Of a stretch of DNA of 64,000 nt, positions 1 to 9,355 are shown in pieces. Position 1 is the first letter of the stretch. Each line of letters starts with the position of its first letter. The notes under the pieces were generated by a model that saw only the letters and a program-made list of their open reading frames with translations, was not told the DNA's origin and did no database searches. The stretch comes from a bacterium (GTDB lineage Bacteria; Zhuqueibacterota; QNDG01; JAGLOF01): NCBI GenBank assembly GCA_016934955.1, contig JAFGRY010000037.1, positions 1 through 64,000 of the forward strand. Direction: 5' to 3'. The position numbers and the translations under genes are program-made.

Positions 1-1765
1 GCGGGCCGCCGAGAACAGCGTCGATCTCGGTGCCGGCTTCCTGGCTGTACTCGACATCCAGAACGGGACGTGAGGGAACGACTTCGACGCCGACCTTGGA
101 GTTCTCGTACACCTTGGGTAACTCATCAGGGTTGTACGCGTAGGCGGTGACTGCAAAATAGTAGGGCTTGCCGTTGATCAGCGGGCCCTTGGTGAATGCG
201 TCTTCGGTGATTGTGTAGGTATTGGCCAGGCCTTCATCCGATCCCTTGATAATTGGGACTTCAACGAGAGCGCCCAGATCGGTGCTGTACTGGAAGTCCC
301 AGATCTCGGTGATGCCGTTGGTCACGTCGAAGGTCTGGAGTTTTTTCCAGGGACCGGAAATCGACTGGCCCTGCCATACGTTGTAGCCTTCAAACTCATA
401 CCCGTCTTTTTCATAGCTGGCTGCAGCGACGTCCCAGTCGAGGACGATTGTGCCGTCCAGCGGATGACCGGTAATGACCGGCTGCGGGGGTGACGGCAGC
501 GGGCCGAAATTACTGTCATAGATTTTCTGTGCGAACTGATCGTAATACTGCATCACCGTGATGGAGCTCAGGTTGTCGGCACCCATACCGACAATGATTC
601 CAAAAACCACATCCTGTGTGTCTCCGGGTGCCATGGTAAAGGGACCGGTGGCATTGCCGGATTTAACATCACATGGAGCCATTAGGTCATCATACACCCA
701 GCCTTCACCGGTGACCGGGTCACCTGCCAGCCAGAATTTGGTAGCTCTGCCGGTTGTGGGGTCAATCAATGGATCACCGGTGGAGAGCAAACCGCGACAG
801 AAAAAGTGCTGCTCTTCTGCTGTATGGGGATCGACCATCCCCGCAATCGGGCCGCCTCAGACAAAGTGAAACGCCGCTGTCTGCCTGAGTATCTTTTTAT
901 TCGCCAGGATTGTGCCGTCATTGAGCACGGCGTTTTCACCGGGGGCGTCAACGATTGGCCCCTGGAAAAAATCGCTGGCAAAGGCGGGGATCTGTGTTCC
1001 GTACCTGTTATCGTAATCGTCGCCATTGTAATCGAAGATCAGACCCAGCACCGAATCGGCCCCCATTGCGTCATCATTGGAATCACCTATGTCGGGATCA
1101 TACCACATTGCCAGGTAGGCATTGTTGATCCGGTTGCCGCCCTTGTTGATGATGCGAAACCGGGTAAATGCCACATTTTCCAGGGCGCCTTCGACTTCAT
1201 ACCCCCAGGTGGTCTGCTGTACCTCCACACCCAGCGGCTCTGTGTCGTTGAGATATTCATGGGTGCCCAGGTCATTGTAGACAGTGAAGAGCATCTGGTC
1301 GCCCATCACTTCTTCGGGGCAGCCCATTGCGATCGCCTCCTCTGTGGGAGGGCTTTCAGCATCGAATTTAAAGATCGCCCCTGAACTTCCGGGATCACCT
1401 GCCGTGCCGCCGGCCAGAATGGATCCCGGCTGATACTCGGACACGTACTGAACGGACGCGCTGCGGATGTCGCCGTTCACATCGCCCACCAGCCAGAGCC
1501 CTCCGGTATACAGGATGGACAGATCACGCTGGCCGGCCGGGTAATAGAGGCCCTGGTAGCCGCCGGTTGCGGGATCATACGCGAAATGCCCGTCATTGCT
1601 GATTGCCAGCTCGACAGCATTAATGTCGAGAAACCGGCCGGTCACCTCGGGGGATACCTTTTTCATTGGGAGTGACTGCTCTTTTGCAGTCTGCGCGGAC
1701 ACCGCCGCCGCACCCAGCAGGATCAGGATGATCCCGGCGCGGCGGCTGCTGATAGCTGATCTCAT
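1..1765 (-). CDS. Exported T9SS-type protein with in-frame UGA (copy A, 3' end cut by window)
   Basis: Runs leftwards off the window edge. The chosen start is the ATG at 1763-1765, seven bases after AGGAGG; an upstream GTG at 1771 abuts the ribosome site and is less likely. Residues 1-25 form a signal peptide ending in AVSAQ. The N-terminal part holds FTRFRIINKGG and ADSVLGLIFDYNGDD. Codon 303 (857-859) is UGA, after which the same frame stays open to base 1 and continues the homology with copy B, through GDPVTGEGW, GPFTMAPGDTQD and fibronectin-III-like text (YYFAVTAYAYNPDELP). The part carrying the sorting domain in copy B lies outside the window. I read both sides of the UGA as one recoded gene. 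The alternatives are a pseudogene or two separate ORFs. Its molecular function is unknown; export is inferred from the signal peptide and from copy B. Confidence 0.7.
826..859 (-). promoter_or_regulatory. In-frame UGA plus downstream hairpin (candidate SECIS-like recoding element, copy A)
   Basis: Reading on the minus strand, the UGA is at 859-857. Twenty bases later comes a loop, GGUCG, closed by a perfect six-pair stem, GGGGAU with AUCCCC (842-837 with 831-826). A hairpin with guanine at the start of its loop, roughly 15-35 bases after a UGA, is the general layout of bacterial SECIS elements. E. coli fdhF has a loop containing GGUC. The match is structural only. No selenocysteine machinery lies in the window. 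Confidence 0.4.
1686..1765 (-). repeat. Signal-peptide cassette, near-identical to 5013-5092
   Basis: The first 80 coding bases of copies A and B differ at a single position, whereas the rest of the two genes has diverged considerably (about 70% protein identity by eye in the N-terminal part). The repeat covers the signal peptide from the ATG to just after the AVSAQ cleavage region. Confidence 0.8.
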
Positions 1766-1924
1766 AATCACTCCTCCTGATAATCAAGATTCAGCCTGTT
1801 CCCAGAGTGGTACGACAGCCGCTTCATCAACCGGTGCAGCAGCGACTGTATCACGCACGACGACACGGAAGGAAGCGCTTTCGCAATACGCTGAGAAATG
1901 GTTTTATGTGGAATCTATAGCGAA

Positions 1925-1953
1925 AAGGTAACGTATCATGCGCTAAATGTCAA
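1925..1953 (-). promoter_or_regulatory. Sigma-70-type promoter of copy A
   Basis: The minus strand carries TTGACA (1953-1948), a 17-base spacer and TACCTT (1930-1925), 160 bases upstream of the start codon. The same arrangement, with the same downstream leader text (ATAGATTCCA, then TAAAAC), precedes copy B. That conservation makes it a convincing promoter. Confidence 0.65.
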
Positions 1954-2011
1954 GTATTAATTGAAATTAATTCGTCTCCGCATGACTGAGCGCGGGGTTG
2001 GGAATCCCCGG

Positions 2012-2042
2012 CATCGGGGCGGGCCGGCGGCCCGCCCCGATG
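2012..2042 (-). terminator. Perfect 14-bp hairpin between the two tandem copies
   Basis: A perfect inverted repeat of 14 bases each side (2012-2025 and 2029-2042) with a three-base loop lies 50 bases past the stop of copy B and upstream of the copy A promoter. It is very GC-rich and has no T-run on either side, so it is either an imperfect terminator for copy B or an insulating structure. The remainder of 1766-2092 holds the copy A promoter and leader and no gene. Confidence 0.5.
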
Positions 2043-2092
2043 CTTCCGGACACTGATTATGTTTGCATGTGATGCCGCCGCGTGCCCTCCCC

Positions 2093-5092
2093 TCACTGCA
2101 CCGGCTTTCCCCGGTTGATCACCGCCAGTTTCAGCGTTCTGGTGCCGTAGTCGGTGCTGATATGGACAAAATACATGCCGCTGGCTACGGAAAACCCGTG
2201 CTGATTGCACAGATCCCAGCGCTCGAAGGGTGTGCCGTTGCCATGCTCGATCGCGGCGACCTGCTCGCCATTGAGCGTAAAAATCCTCAGGGCGCACTTG
2301 TCCGCCGGCAGATTGGTGAACGTAACGAACTGATCGGCGCCCAGGCGCTCCAGCTGGTTCATGACCATATAGGGATTGGGGAAAACGGAGATATCATCAA
2401 GCCGGTCCTTCGCAACAGCCTTGCTCTTCACCGGGGCCCACCCGTCGGTGTCGAAGGTCAGGCAGTTCTCACCGACCACCAGCGGATGCATCACGTACAT
2501 GTAAAGGGAGAAATCGGCGTACGTCATGCTGCCGCGCTGGCTGACCCACATGGCGAACAGTGCGTCGGCGTCCAGTCCGTTATTGTCATCATTGTAGAGC
2601 GTGGAGGGATCTTCCAGGTAATCGCTCAGCATGATGAACAGGTATTCCCGCTGGCCGACAATCGGATCCCAGAACGCGTCGACCGCGTCATATTCCACGA
2701 AACAGACGTTCAGACGGCGGGGGGTGGCCTCGTCTTCCACGTCATACGCGGCGCCGGGGAATACGCCGACACCGTTGAAGCCGTAGCCGGGCCGCAGGTA
2801 GGTAGAGGCGTTGGACCAGGGATGCGCGACCGGGTCGGCCGTGTGGCTCCCGGCGGTCCAGAAATCAACCCGGGTGTTCACGTAGTCGGCAGGGCCGACC
2901 CCGGTGGAGCCCCAGAACTCCTCGCCGGTGTCCATGCCGCCGAACAGGGCATGGCCGCCCCAGTAAAAGCCGGTGATCCAGCGGTCGCCGCTGGAGTCCC
3001 AGCCTTCTCCGTAACTGCCTTTGCTGTCATCCCAGCCGTATTCGGAGGGCAGAATGCCGCGGACGATGAACCTGGCGCCGTCGACGACATTGTAGAAATC
3101 GTCGCCGGAGAAGTTGGTCTGATCGGTCAGCTTCACTTCACCGGTGGTGACGTCGGTCAGGTCCCAGAAATACTCACCGCCGGATTCCGTGAAGTCGACC
3201 CGGTACTCATGGCCGGTGAGCTGGCCGGGATCGACGACGACCGCCTTGCCCCAGGTGGGTGTCAGCTGCGGGCCGCTGAGAACGGCATCGAGTTCACTGC
3301 CGACATCCTGCGTGAATTCCATATCGAGCACGGGAGCGTGAGGCACGACTTCGAAGCCGGCTTTTGAGCACTCGTATGCCCTCGGCATATCATCGGGATT
3401 GTACGCATAGGAAGTAACGGCGAAGTAGTACGGAGTACCGTTGATCAGCCGTCGGCCGGTGAACACATCGTGAGTGATCGTGATCGTATTCGCCAGACCT
3501 TCGTCCGACCCCTTGATGACCGGCATTTCGATCAGGGCGCCCAGATCGCTGCTGTACTGATAGTCCCAGATCTCGGTGATGCCGTTTTTCAGATCGAATG
3601 TTTTTAGTTTCACCCAGGGGCCTTCCAGGGATTCGCCCTGCCAGACGGTGTACCCTTCGAACGTGTACCCGTCCTGTTCATACGCGGCGGCAGTCAGGTC
3701 CCAGTCGAGAACGATGGTACTGTCCAGAGCATGGGCCGTGACCATTGGCTGCGGCGGAGCGGGCAGCGGCCCGAAGTTGTTATCGTAGAGTTTCTGGGCG
3801 AACTGGTCGTAAAACCGCATCGCCGTAATGGAGCCCAGGTTATCGGCGCCCATGCCGACGACGATCCCCAAAATGATGTCCTGCGTATCGCCGGGAGCCA
3901 TGGTGAAGGGCCCGGTGGAATGACCGTTCCGGACATCCAGGGGAGACAGCAGATCTGAATAGATCCAGCCTTCGCCGGTGACGGGATCGCCGGCCAGCCA
4001 GACTCTGGTAGACCATCCTGTTTCCGGATTAATCATGGGAGACCCGTTGGCAAGCAGTCCCTGACAAAAGTAGTACTGCTGTTCAGCTGTGTGCGGATCC
4101 TGCATCTCAGGAATCGGTCCGCCTCAGGTAAAATGAAACGCCGCTGTCTGCCCGAGTATTCGTTTATTCGCCAGGGTGATGCCGTCATTTAGTACGGCGG
4201 TTTCACCGGGAGCATCTACAATTGGGCCTTGAAAGAAGTCACTGGCAAAAGCGGGGACCTGAACTCCGTATTGTTCATCATACGCATCGCCGTTATACGC
4301 ATACACCAGCCCCAGCACCGAATCCGCGCCGCTCGCATCATCGTTGTTATCCCCGATATCCGGATCATAGAACAGGGCAAAATAGGCATTCCTGATTTGA
4401 TTGCCGCCCTTGTTGATGATGCGAAACCGGCTGAACACGACATTGGCCAGCGCGCCCTCCGCATCATACCCCCAGGTGGTCTGCTGTATCTCTACGCCCA
4501 GGGGGTCGGTGTCGTTGAGATATTCATGGGTTCCCAGATCATTCATCACCGAATAGAGCATCTGGTCACCGAGCAGTTCCGACGGGCATCCCTGGGCGAT
4601 GGCCTCCGGAGTCGGCGGATTCTCGGCATCGAACTTGTACACCTGGTACTGATCATCCTCGGGATCGTCAGCGGTTCCGTCCGGCAGAATCATCCCCGGC
4701 TGGTACTCCGTGGAATACTGGCAGGAGGCGCTGCGGATATCACCGTTGACATCTCCCACCAGCCAGATCCCGCCGGTATAGAGCACCGATCCCCACCGCT
4801 GCCCGGCCGGATAATAGAGCCCCTGATACCCGCCCGCAACGGGATCGTACGCCAGGTTGCCGAAGTTGCTGACGCCGAACTCCACAAGGTTGATATCCAG
4901 CAGCGCGGCATCGCCGCCCAGCGGTTTGGAAAGGCGCTGATGCTTGCGTTCCTGAAAATCTTCGCAGGTCGCTGCCGTAGAATGTTTCACGGGTAATTTC
5001 GACTGCCCTCTCGCAGTCTGCGCGGACACCGCCGCCGCACCCAGCAGGATCAGGATGATCCCGGCGCGGCGGCTGCTCATAGCTGATCTCAT
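2093..5092 (-). CDS. Exported T9SS-type protein with in-frame UGA (copy B, complete)
   Basis: The start ATG at 5090-5092 follows AGGAGG by seven bases. Reading through UGA codon 323 (4124-4126) gives a single chain of about 999 residues: signal peptide (1-25), an N-terminal region shared with copy A, then after the UGA GGPIPEMQDPHTAEQ, fibronectin-III-like segments, and a C-terminal T9SS type A sorting domain starting DDISVFPNPY and ending LKLAVINRGKPVQ. Without read-through, the first part would be secreted without its sorting domain. The second part could only be made by reinitiation at the ATG seven codons downstream and would lack a signal peptide. The final stop is also TGA, so TGA is an ordinary stop here too. 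The role is unknown, probably a secreted or cell-surface protein. Confidence 0.75.
4093..4126 (-). promoter_or_regulatory. In-frame UGA plus downstream hairpin (candidate SECIS-like recoding element, copy B)
   Basis: After UGA (4126-4124) the minus strand forms a lower stem GCGGA/UCCGC (4122-4118 with 4097-4093), a five-base bulge on the 5' side, an upper stem UCCUG/CAGGA (4112-4108 with 4102-4098) and a loop AGAUG. The loop starts 16 bases after the UGA and has G at its second position. Copy A also forms a hairpin here, but with a different stem, so structure seems kept although the bases differ. Selenocysteine insertion is inference. Confidence 0.4.
5013..5092 (-). repeat. Signal-peptide cassette, near-identical to 1686-1765
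   Basis: This is the partner of the copy A cassette, with one mismatch in 80 bases (C versus G at the codon giving MRSAMS versus MRSAIS). The sharp fall in identity beyond it suggests gene conversion or a recent exchange limited to the 5' end. Confidence 0.8.
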
Positions 5093-5211
5093 AGGCACTC
5101 CTCCTGAAGTAGATGATTCAGCTGATTTACGGAATGACTGGATGCACGCCTTGATAAAACGCGCGCGATCGCAACAGGGTGAGAAATAGTTTTATCTGGA
5201 ATCTATACTGA

Positions 5212-5240
5212 AATGTAGTTCTTAAATCGCCTTTTGTCAA
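5212..5240 (-). promoter_or_regulatory. Sigma-70-type promoter of copy B
   Basis: The minus strand has TTGACA (5240-5235), 17 bases, then TACATT followed by TC (5217-5212). The leader downstream matches that of copy A (ATAGATTCCA and TAAAAC). Each copy therefore has its own promoter. Confidence 0.65.
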
Positions 5241-5360
5241 GCATTAAATACCATTGATTAATATGAGGACATCCAGTACATGGTCTCAACACGGCCCGCT
5301 GTTCATCCTGTTGATCTTTTTTCGTGAATTTCGTTTGGAATATCGGTGACCAGGCAACAA

Positions 5361-8300
5361 TTACGGGAGAACGACCCTGAACAAACTCCCCTTCCCCTTC
5401 TCCGACTCGACCTCGATTTTTCCGCCGTGGTTCTCGACGATAGAGTAGGATATCGACAGTCCCAGGCCGATGCCCTTGCCGATGTCTTTGGTGGTATAGA
5501 AGGGATCGAAAATTTTAGCGAGTATCTCTCCGGGAATGCCGCACCCGGAATCGCGTATTTCGATCACCGTCTGCTTTCTGCGGTTGAACGTGCGGACCCC
5601 GATGGCGCCTTCTCCCTCGATCGCCTGGGCCGCGTTCATGAGAATGTTGAGAAAGACCTGGTTGATCTGGCCGATGTTGCACTCCACGATTCCTTTCGCT
5701 TCAAAGGATTTTGTCACGGTGATGCGGTCCTTCAGCTCCGGATGAAGGATCATGAGACAGGTTTCCAGCCCTTCGTGGATATCCGCCGGCTTCAGTTCCG
5801 CCTGATCCAGGTGGGAGAATGTGCGCAGGTTCTGCACCAGCTCTTTCACCGCCCTGCTGCCTTTCAATGTGTCGTCGATCAGGCCGTGCAGGTCCGGCAG
5901 CAGATCGGACACCGGGCTTTTGCCGTGTTCCACGCCGGGGATCATGGTTTCGATTCGGGCGATATAGGTGTCCAGCTGCTTCACATTGCCGTAGATAAAT
6001 CCGATGGGATTATTCAGCTCATGGGCGATTCCCGCGACCAGCTGGCCCAGCGAGGCCATTTTCTCGGAATGGATCAGCTGTGTCTCGGTCTGCTTCAGCT
6101 CATCATAGAGCCGCTGCAGCTCTCTGTTTTTCTCGTCGAGACTGGAATTCTTCTCCTCCAGTTCCCGCAGGTACTGTTCCCTCATCTGCGACTCGGTCAG
6201 CTGCTTGATCATCTCGTTCGATGTGCGGATGTATTCGATGTTCTCGGCGGCCACCGCCATCTGATTGGCGATCGACATGAACAGGGCGGCATCATCCGGA
6301 GTCAGCGGTTTGACCGGAGATTCGGCCGCGAGAAAAAGGCAGCCGAAAAAGCGGTCGCCCCGCTTCAGCGCCAGGGCCGAAACGAGCTTCTCCCGAAGCA
6401 GAGGCGGCAGCTGGCGCCCCGCCAGGCTCTCCCGGTGGGCGAACAGCCGGACAAGCTCCCCGCGAAACTGCTTTCCATTCAGTTTTGTGAGGCTCACATA
6501 TCCCGCGGGACAGTGGAGAACCGTAAACCGCTGCGCGTCATCGTCATAGAGCGCCGCGGCCGTGGCGGTAAACTCGGTGGTGGTACTGATGTGATCCGCC
6601 ACGGTCTCGAGCAGGGCCCCGGCGTCACGAATCTGAACAATCCGGCGGCTGAGATCGATAAGCATCGAACGGTACCGCTCCCGCAGGCGGCGCAGCCGTA
6701 ACAATCGTTCAAAATGGACCGCCTGGGTGAGCCCCAGGCCGAGGGTCACCGCATCGATGGTCAGAAATATCCTGAGAAATCCCGCATTTTTCTGGATCAG
6801 AATCACCGTGTAGGCCATGATGAAGAAGAGTGCGGGCACCGTGGTTGCGGTGCGGGCGCTCCACAGGTACCTGCGCAGCCCCAGACGAATGATCAGAAAG
6901 ACGAGAACGGGAAAGAGCAGGATCAGCAGCAGCCCTGTCCAGAAATCCTCATGGCGCACTGTTTTCTTCACGGTCCTGATCAGACTCACCAGCAGCCGCT
7001 CGAAGCTGCCGGTTTCGATTACCCGCACACGCTGTCCGGGCTCCAGTCCGGGGAGATCAACCGTTCTCCCTGACGGGAAAAGCACTCTGGCGTCCACGAT
7101 GCGTGCGGAATCGAGGCCGAAATGGATTACCGGTTCGCTGAAGGAGTAGAGACAGGGATTGCCGAACGATTCCCGCATGCCGAGCAGGGCGCCGGGCGCA
7201 AATCCCCTTCCCGCGGCGTAGATTTCAACACGCACGCCAAGGCCGTCCCGGTTTGAATGCACCCCCTCGGGATGGAACCGGAGATACCGGCTGGTATTCA
7301 CCGGATTGATGTGAAATCTGCAGAAGGTGTTCCTGTTTGCCGTGAACAGATCGAGATCTCCGTCCCCGTCAAAATCAGCAGCCGCGGCCCCGCTGCTGAA
7401 CGCCGCATACCGCCGCTCCGCTGCCTGCGCGATGAAGGTGCCGTCACCCCGGTTGAGATAGAGCCTGTTTTCCCGGTCGCCGACGACATAGAGATCGGTC
7501 CAGCCGTCCTGGTTGAAATCGCCCGCGAGGCTTCCCCGGCTTCCGGGCGGCAGCGATGATTCAGCCGGGGTGCCGCCGCGTTCTGAAAAATGCCAGGCGG
7601 TATCCGCCGGTTGCGTGTCGTTGAAAAAGAGACGGGTTTCCCCGTAGGGCCGCGTCAGAAAGAGATCCGGATCACCGTCATTATCGGCATCGAAAAAACT
7701 GATGCCCGATGTGGACAGGGAATCCCGGAGTGTGGGCAGAACAGCCGTAACCGGAGTGAAGGTGCCGTTCTCGTTACGATAAAAAAGATCGCTCCCCGCC
7801 TCATTCGCAACGTAGAGATCCGGGTCGCCGTCCCGGTCGACGTCACTGAAGCCCGCTCCCCTGCTTGTGCCGATATAGAGAAGTCCGGCCTCGCGGGTGA
7901 CGTCGGTGAACCCGCCGCTGCGGTCATTGAGTAGAAGACGGTTTGTCAGCCGCTCGTCGGTGAGAAAGAGATCGAGATATCCGTCATTGTCCACATCTGC
8001 GGGATAGGCGCCGTTGATAAAGATGTGATCCGGAACACCGAGCCGCTCACTCTGGTCGCTGAAGATCAGATCTCCGTCATTACGGTAGTAACGCGTGGTG
8101 CTGCCCCAGCCGGCGATAAAGACATCCGCGTCACCGTCATTGTCGAAATCAGCGACCGCGGTGCTCAGCTCCAGGTTTCTGTCCCCCATGGGCATCAAAT
8201 CACCCCCGAGACCGCTGAGCACCGTCGCATCGTAGAAATAGACACCCCCGCCGCTGTTCAGCAGCAGCCGGTTGAATCCGCGGTAACAGATCAGGTAGAG

Positions 8301-8516
8301 ATCGGGCCGTCCGTCCCCGTTGATATCACGGAAAACCGCCCCGCTCACATCTTCGATATCCGGGATCATCAGTCTGCTGGGGTCGTCGGCGAACATATCG
8401 GCGGCGGAAAACGACTGCGCGTACGCGGTTCTTCCCGCCGGCGTTCCAAGCAGGAACGCAATCGTCACACATCGACACATGAATCCAAACGTTCGTACCA
8501 CAGCATTCTCCGACAC
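5361..8516 (-). CDS. Membrane histidine kinase with extracytoplasmic VCBS/ASPIC propeller
   Basis: About 1051 residues from the GTG at 8514-8516; TTG at 8552 and ATG at 8480 are alternative starts, and the last sits right at the signal peptide. After the signal peptide come seven FG-GAP/VCBS calcium-loop motifs (DINGDGRPDL, DFDNDGDADV, DVDNDGYLDL, DVDRDGDPDL, DADNDGDPDL, DFNQDGWTDL, DFDGDGDLDL), enough for one seven-bladed propeller. An ASPIC/UnbV-like domain follows, then two or three membrane helices, a GAF-like region, a coiled coil, a HisKA box (GIAHELNNP) and a HATPase with GLGLSISYSIVE. The likely role is sensing an external ligand and autophosphorylating on the H-box histidine. No response regulator is adjacent. 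The gene starts within about 35 bases of the znuB stop, so it may be co-transcribed with the metal importer. Confidence 0.85.
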   Translation of the reverse strand: MSENAVVRTFGFMCRCVTIAFLLGTPAGRTAYAQSFSAADMFADDPSRLMIPDIEDVSGAVFRDINGDGRPDLYLICYRGFNRLLLNSGGGVYFYDATVLSGLGGDLMPMGDRNLELSTAVADFDNDGDADVFIAGWGSTTRYYRNDGDLIFSDQSERLGVPDHIFINGAYPADVDNDGYLDLFLTDERLTNRLLLNDRSGGFTDVTREAGLLYIGTSRGAGFSDVDRDGDPDLYVANEAGSDLFYRNENGTFTPVTAVLPTLRDSLSTSGISFFDADNDGDPDLFLTRPYGETRLFFNDTQPADTAWHFSERGGTPAESSLPPGSRGSLAGDFNQDGWTDLYVVGDRENRLYLNRGDGTFIAQAAERRYAAFSSGAAAADFDGDGDLDLFTANRNTFCRFHINPVNTSRYLRFHPEGVHSNRDGLGVRVEIYAAGRGFAPGALLGMRESFGNPCLYSFSEPVIHFGLDSARIVDARVLFPSGRTVDLPGLEPGQRVRVIETGSFERLLVSLIRTVKKTVRHEDFWTGLLLILLFPVLVFLIIRLGLRRYLWSARTATTVPALFFIMAYTVILIQKNAGFLRIFLTIDAVTLGLGLTQAVHFERLLRLRRLRERYRSMLIDLSRRIVQIRDAGALLETVADHISTTTEFTATAAALYDDDAQRFTVLHCPAGYVSLTKLNGKQFRGELVRLFAHRESLAGRQLPPLLREKLVSALALKRGDRFFGCLFLAAESPVKPLTPDDAALFMSIANQMAVAAENIEYIRTSNEMIKQLTESQMREQYLRELEEKNSSLDEKNRELQRLYDELKQTETQLIHSEKMASLGQLVAGIAHELNNPIGFIYGNVKQLDTYIARIETMIPGVEHGKSPVSDLLPDLHGLIDDTLKGSRAVKELVQNLRTFSHLDQAELKPADIHEGLETCLMILHPELKDRITVTKSFEAKGIVECNIGQINQVFLNILMNAAQAIEGEGAIGVRTFNRRKQTVIEIRDSGCGIPGEILAKIFDPFYTTKDIGKGIGLGLSISYSIVENHGGKIEVESEKGKGSLFRVVLP

Positions 8517-8548
8517 GGTGCTCCCGCCCCTGCCCGGGCGGGCACGGG

Positions 8549-9355
8549 TCAATCGGAAACGGTTCTCTTGATAATCAGGCTGATAAAATAGACGGTCCCG
8601 GCGAACACTACCATGGTCGCTCCTGCGGGCATGTCAAAATAGTAGGAACAGATCAGACCGGCCGTCATCGATACCGCGGTGTAGATGATGGCTGCGGCAA
8701 TGGCCCGCTTGTAATCCCGGAAAAAAATTGCGCTGAAGGCGGCCGGAAGCACCACCAGCGCTGAAACGAGAATGATGCCGACAATTTTTATGCTGATGAC
8801 AATTACCAGAGCCAGAAAGAGGTGCAGAAATGCGTCTACCGCGGCCACCGGTACACCACTGACCTGGGCCGCCTCCTCGTCGAACGACATATACAGGATT
8901 TTTTGAAAAAAGATCAGGACCACCGGCAGCAGGACAGCAGCGGCGCCGAGGACGATATACAGATCTCCGGCGGTAACGCCAAGAATGTTCCCGAAAAGGT
9001 ATCCTGAAAGATCGAACGTGTACGACTTGCCGGCAGCTATGAACAGCGCGCCCAGCGCCATGGAAAATGAGAAGAAGATGCCGATTCCCGAGTCTCTGGA
9101 AACACTGCCGTGACGCGCAAGCGTGCCGATCAGAATGGCGGCCGTGCTGCAGAAAACCAGCGATGTATAAAAGGGATCGATGCCGATCAGGACTCCCAGA
9201 GCAACCCCCCCGAATGCGGTGTGCGCGATTCCCGCTCCGAGAAAGGCCGTATTTCGCAGGACGATAAAAAAGGAAAGGAGTCCGAAGAGCAGGCTGAGCA
9301 GCAGACTCATGAAAAAGGCGTTGCGGAAAAATTCCAGCAGCATCAGGTCATTCAT
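8549..9355 (-). CDS. znuB: Zinc/manganese ABC transporter permease
   Basis: This 268-residue ABC-3 family permease has about eight hydrophobic segments and the family texts AFLGAGIAHTAFGGVALG and IVGIILVSALVVLPAA. Its ATG overlaps the ATPase stop (ATGA, 9352-9355), so the two are translationally coupled. With the ATPase and the metal-binding lipoprotein it forms a complete importer across the cytoplasmic membrane. The substrate is zinc or manganese by family; sequence alone does not decide which. Confidence 0.88.
   Translation of the reverse strand: MNDLMLLEFFRNAFFMSLLLSLLFGLLSFFIVLRNTAFLGAGIAHTAFGGVALGVLIGIDPFYTSLVFCSTAAILIGTLARHGSVSRDSGIGIFFSFSMALGALFIAAGKSYTFDLSGYLFGNILGVTAGDLYIVLGAAAVLLPVVLIFFQKILYMSFDEEAAQVSGVPVAAVDAFLHLFLALVIVISIKIVGIILVSALVVLPAAFSAIFFRDYKRAIAAAIIYTAVSMTAGLICSYYFDMPAGATMVVFAGTVYFISLIIKRTVSD

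Noticed and set aside
2063-3367. 434-residue plus-strand frame over copy B
   Set aside because: Antisense shadow; copy B's strand carries the T9SS domain and conserved text.
857-4126. Genome-wide UGA reassignment (genetic code 4 or 25) to explain the in-frame UGA codons
   Set aside because: UGA ends many ordinary genes here at the expected length (znuB, znuC, blaI, hypB, ccsA, the sigma factor and copy B itself).
5346-6701. 451-residue plus-strand frame over the histidine kinase
   Set aside because: Antisense to HATPase and HisKA motifs, no ribosome site.
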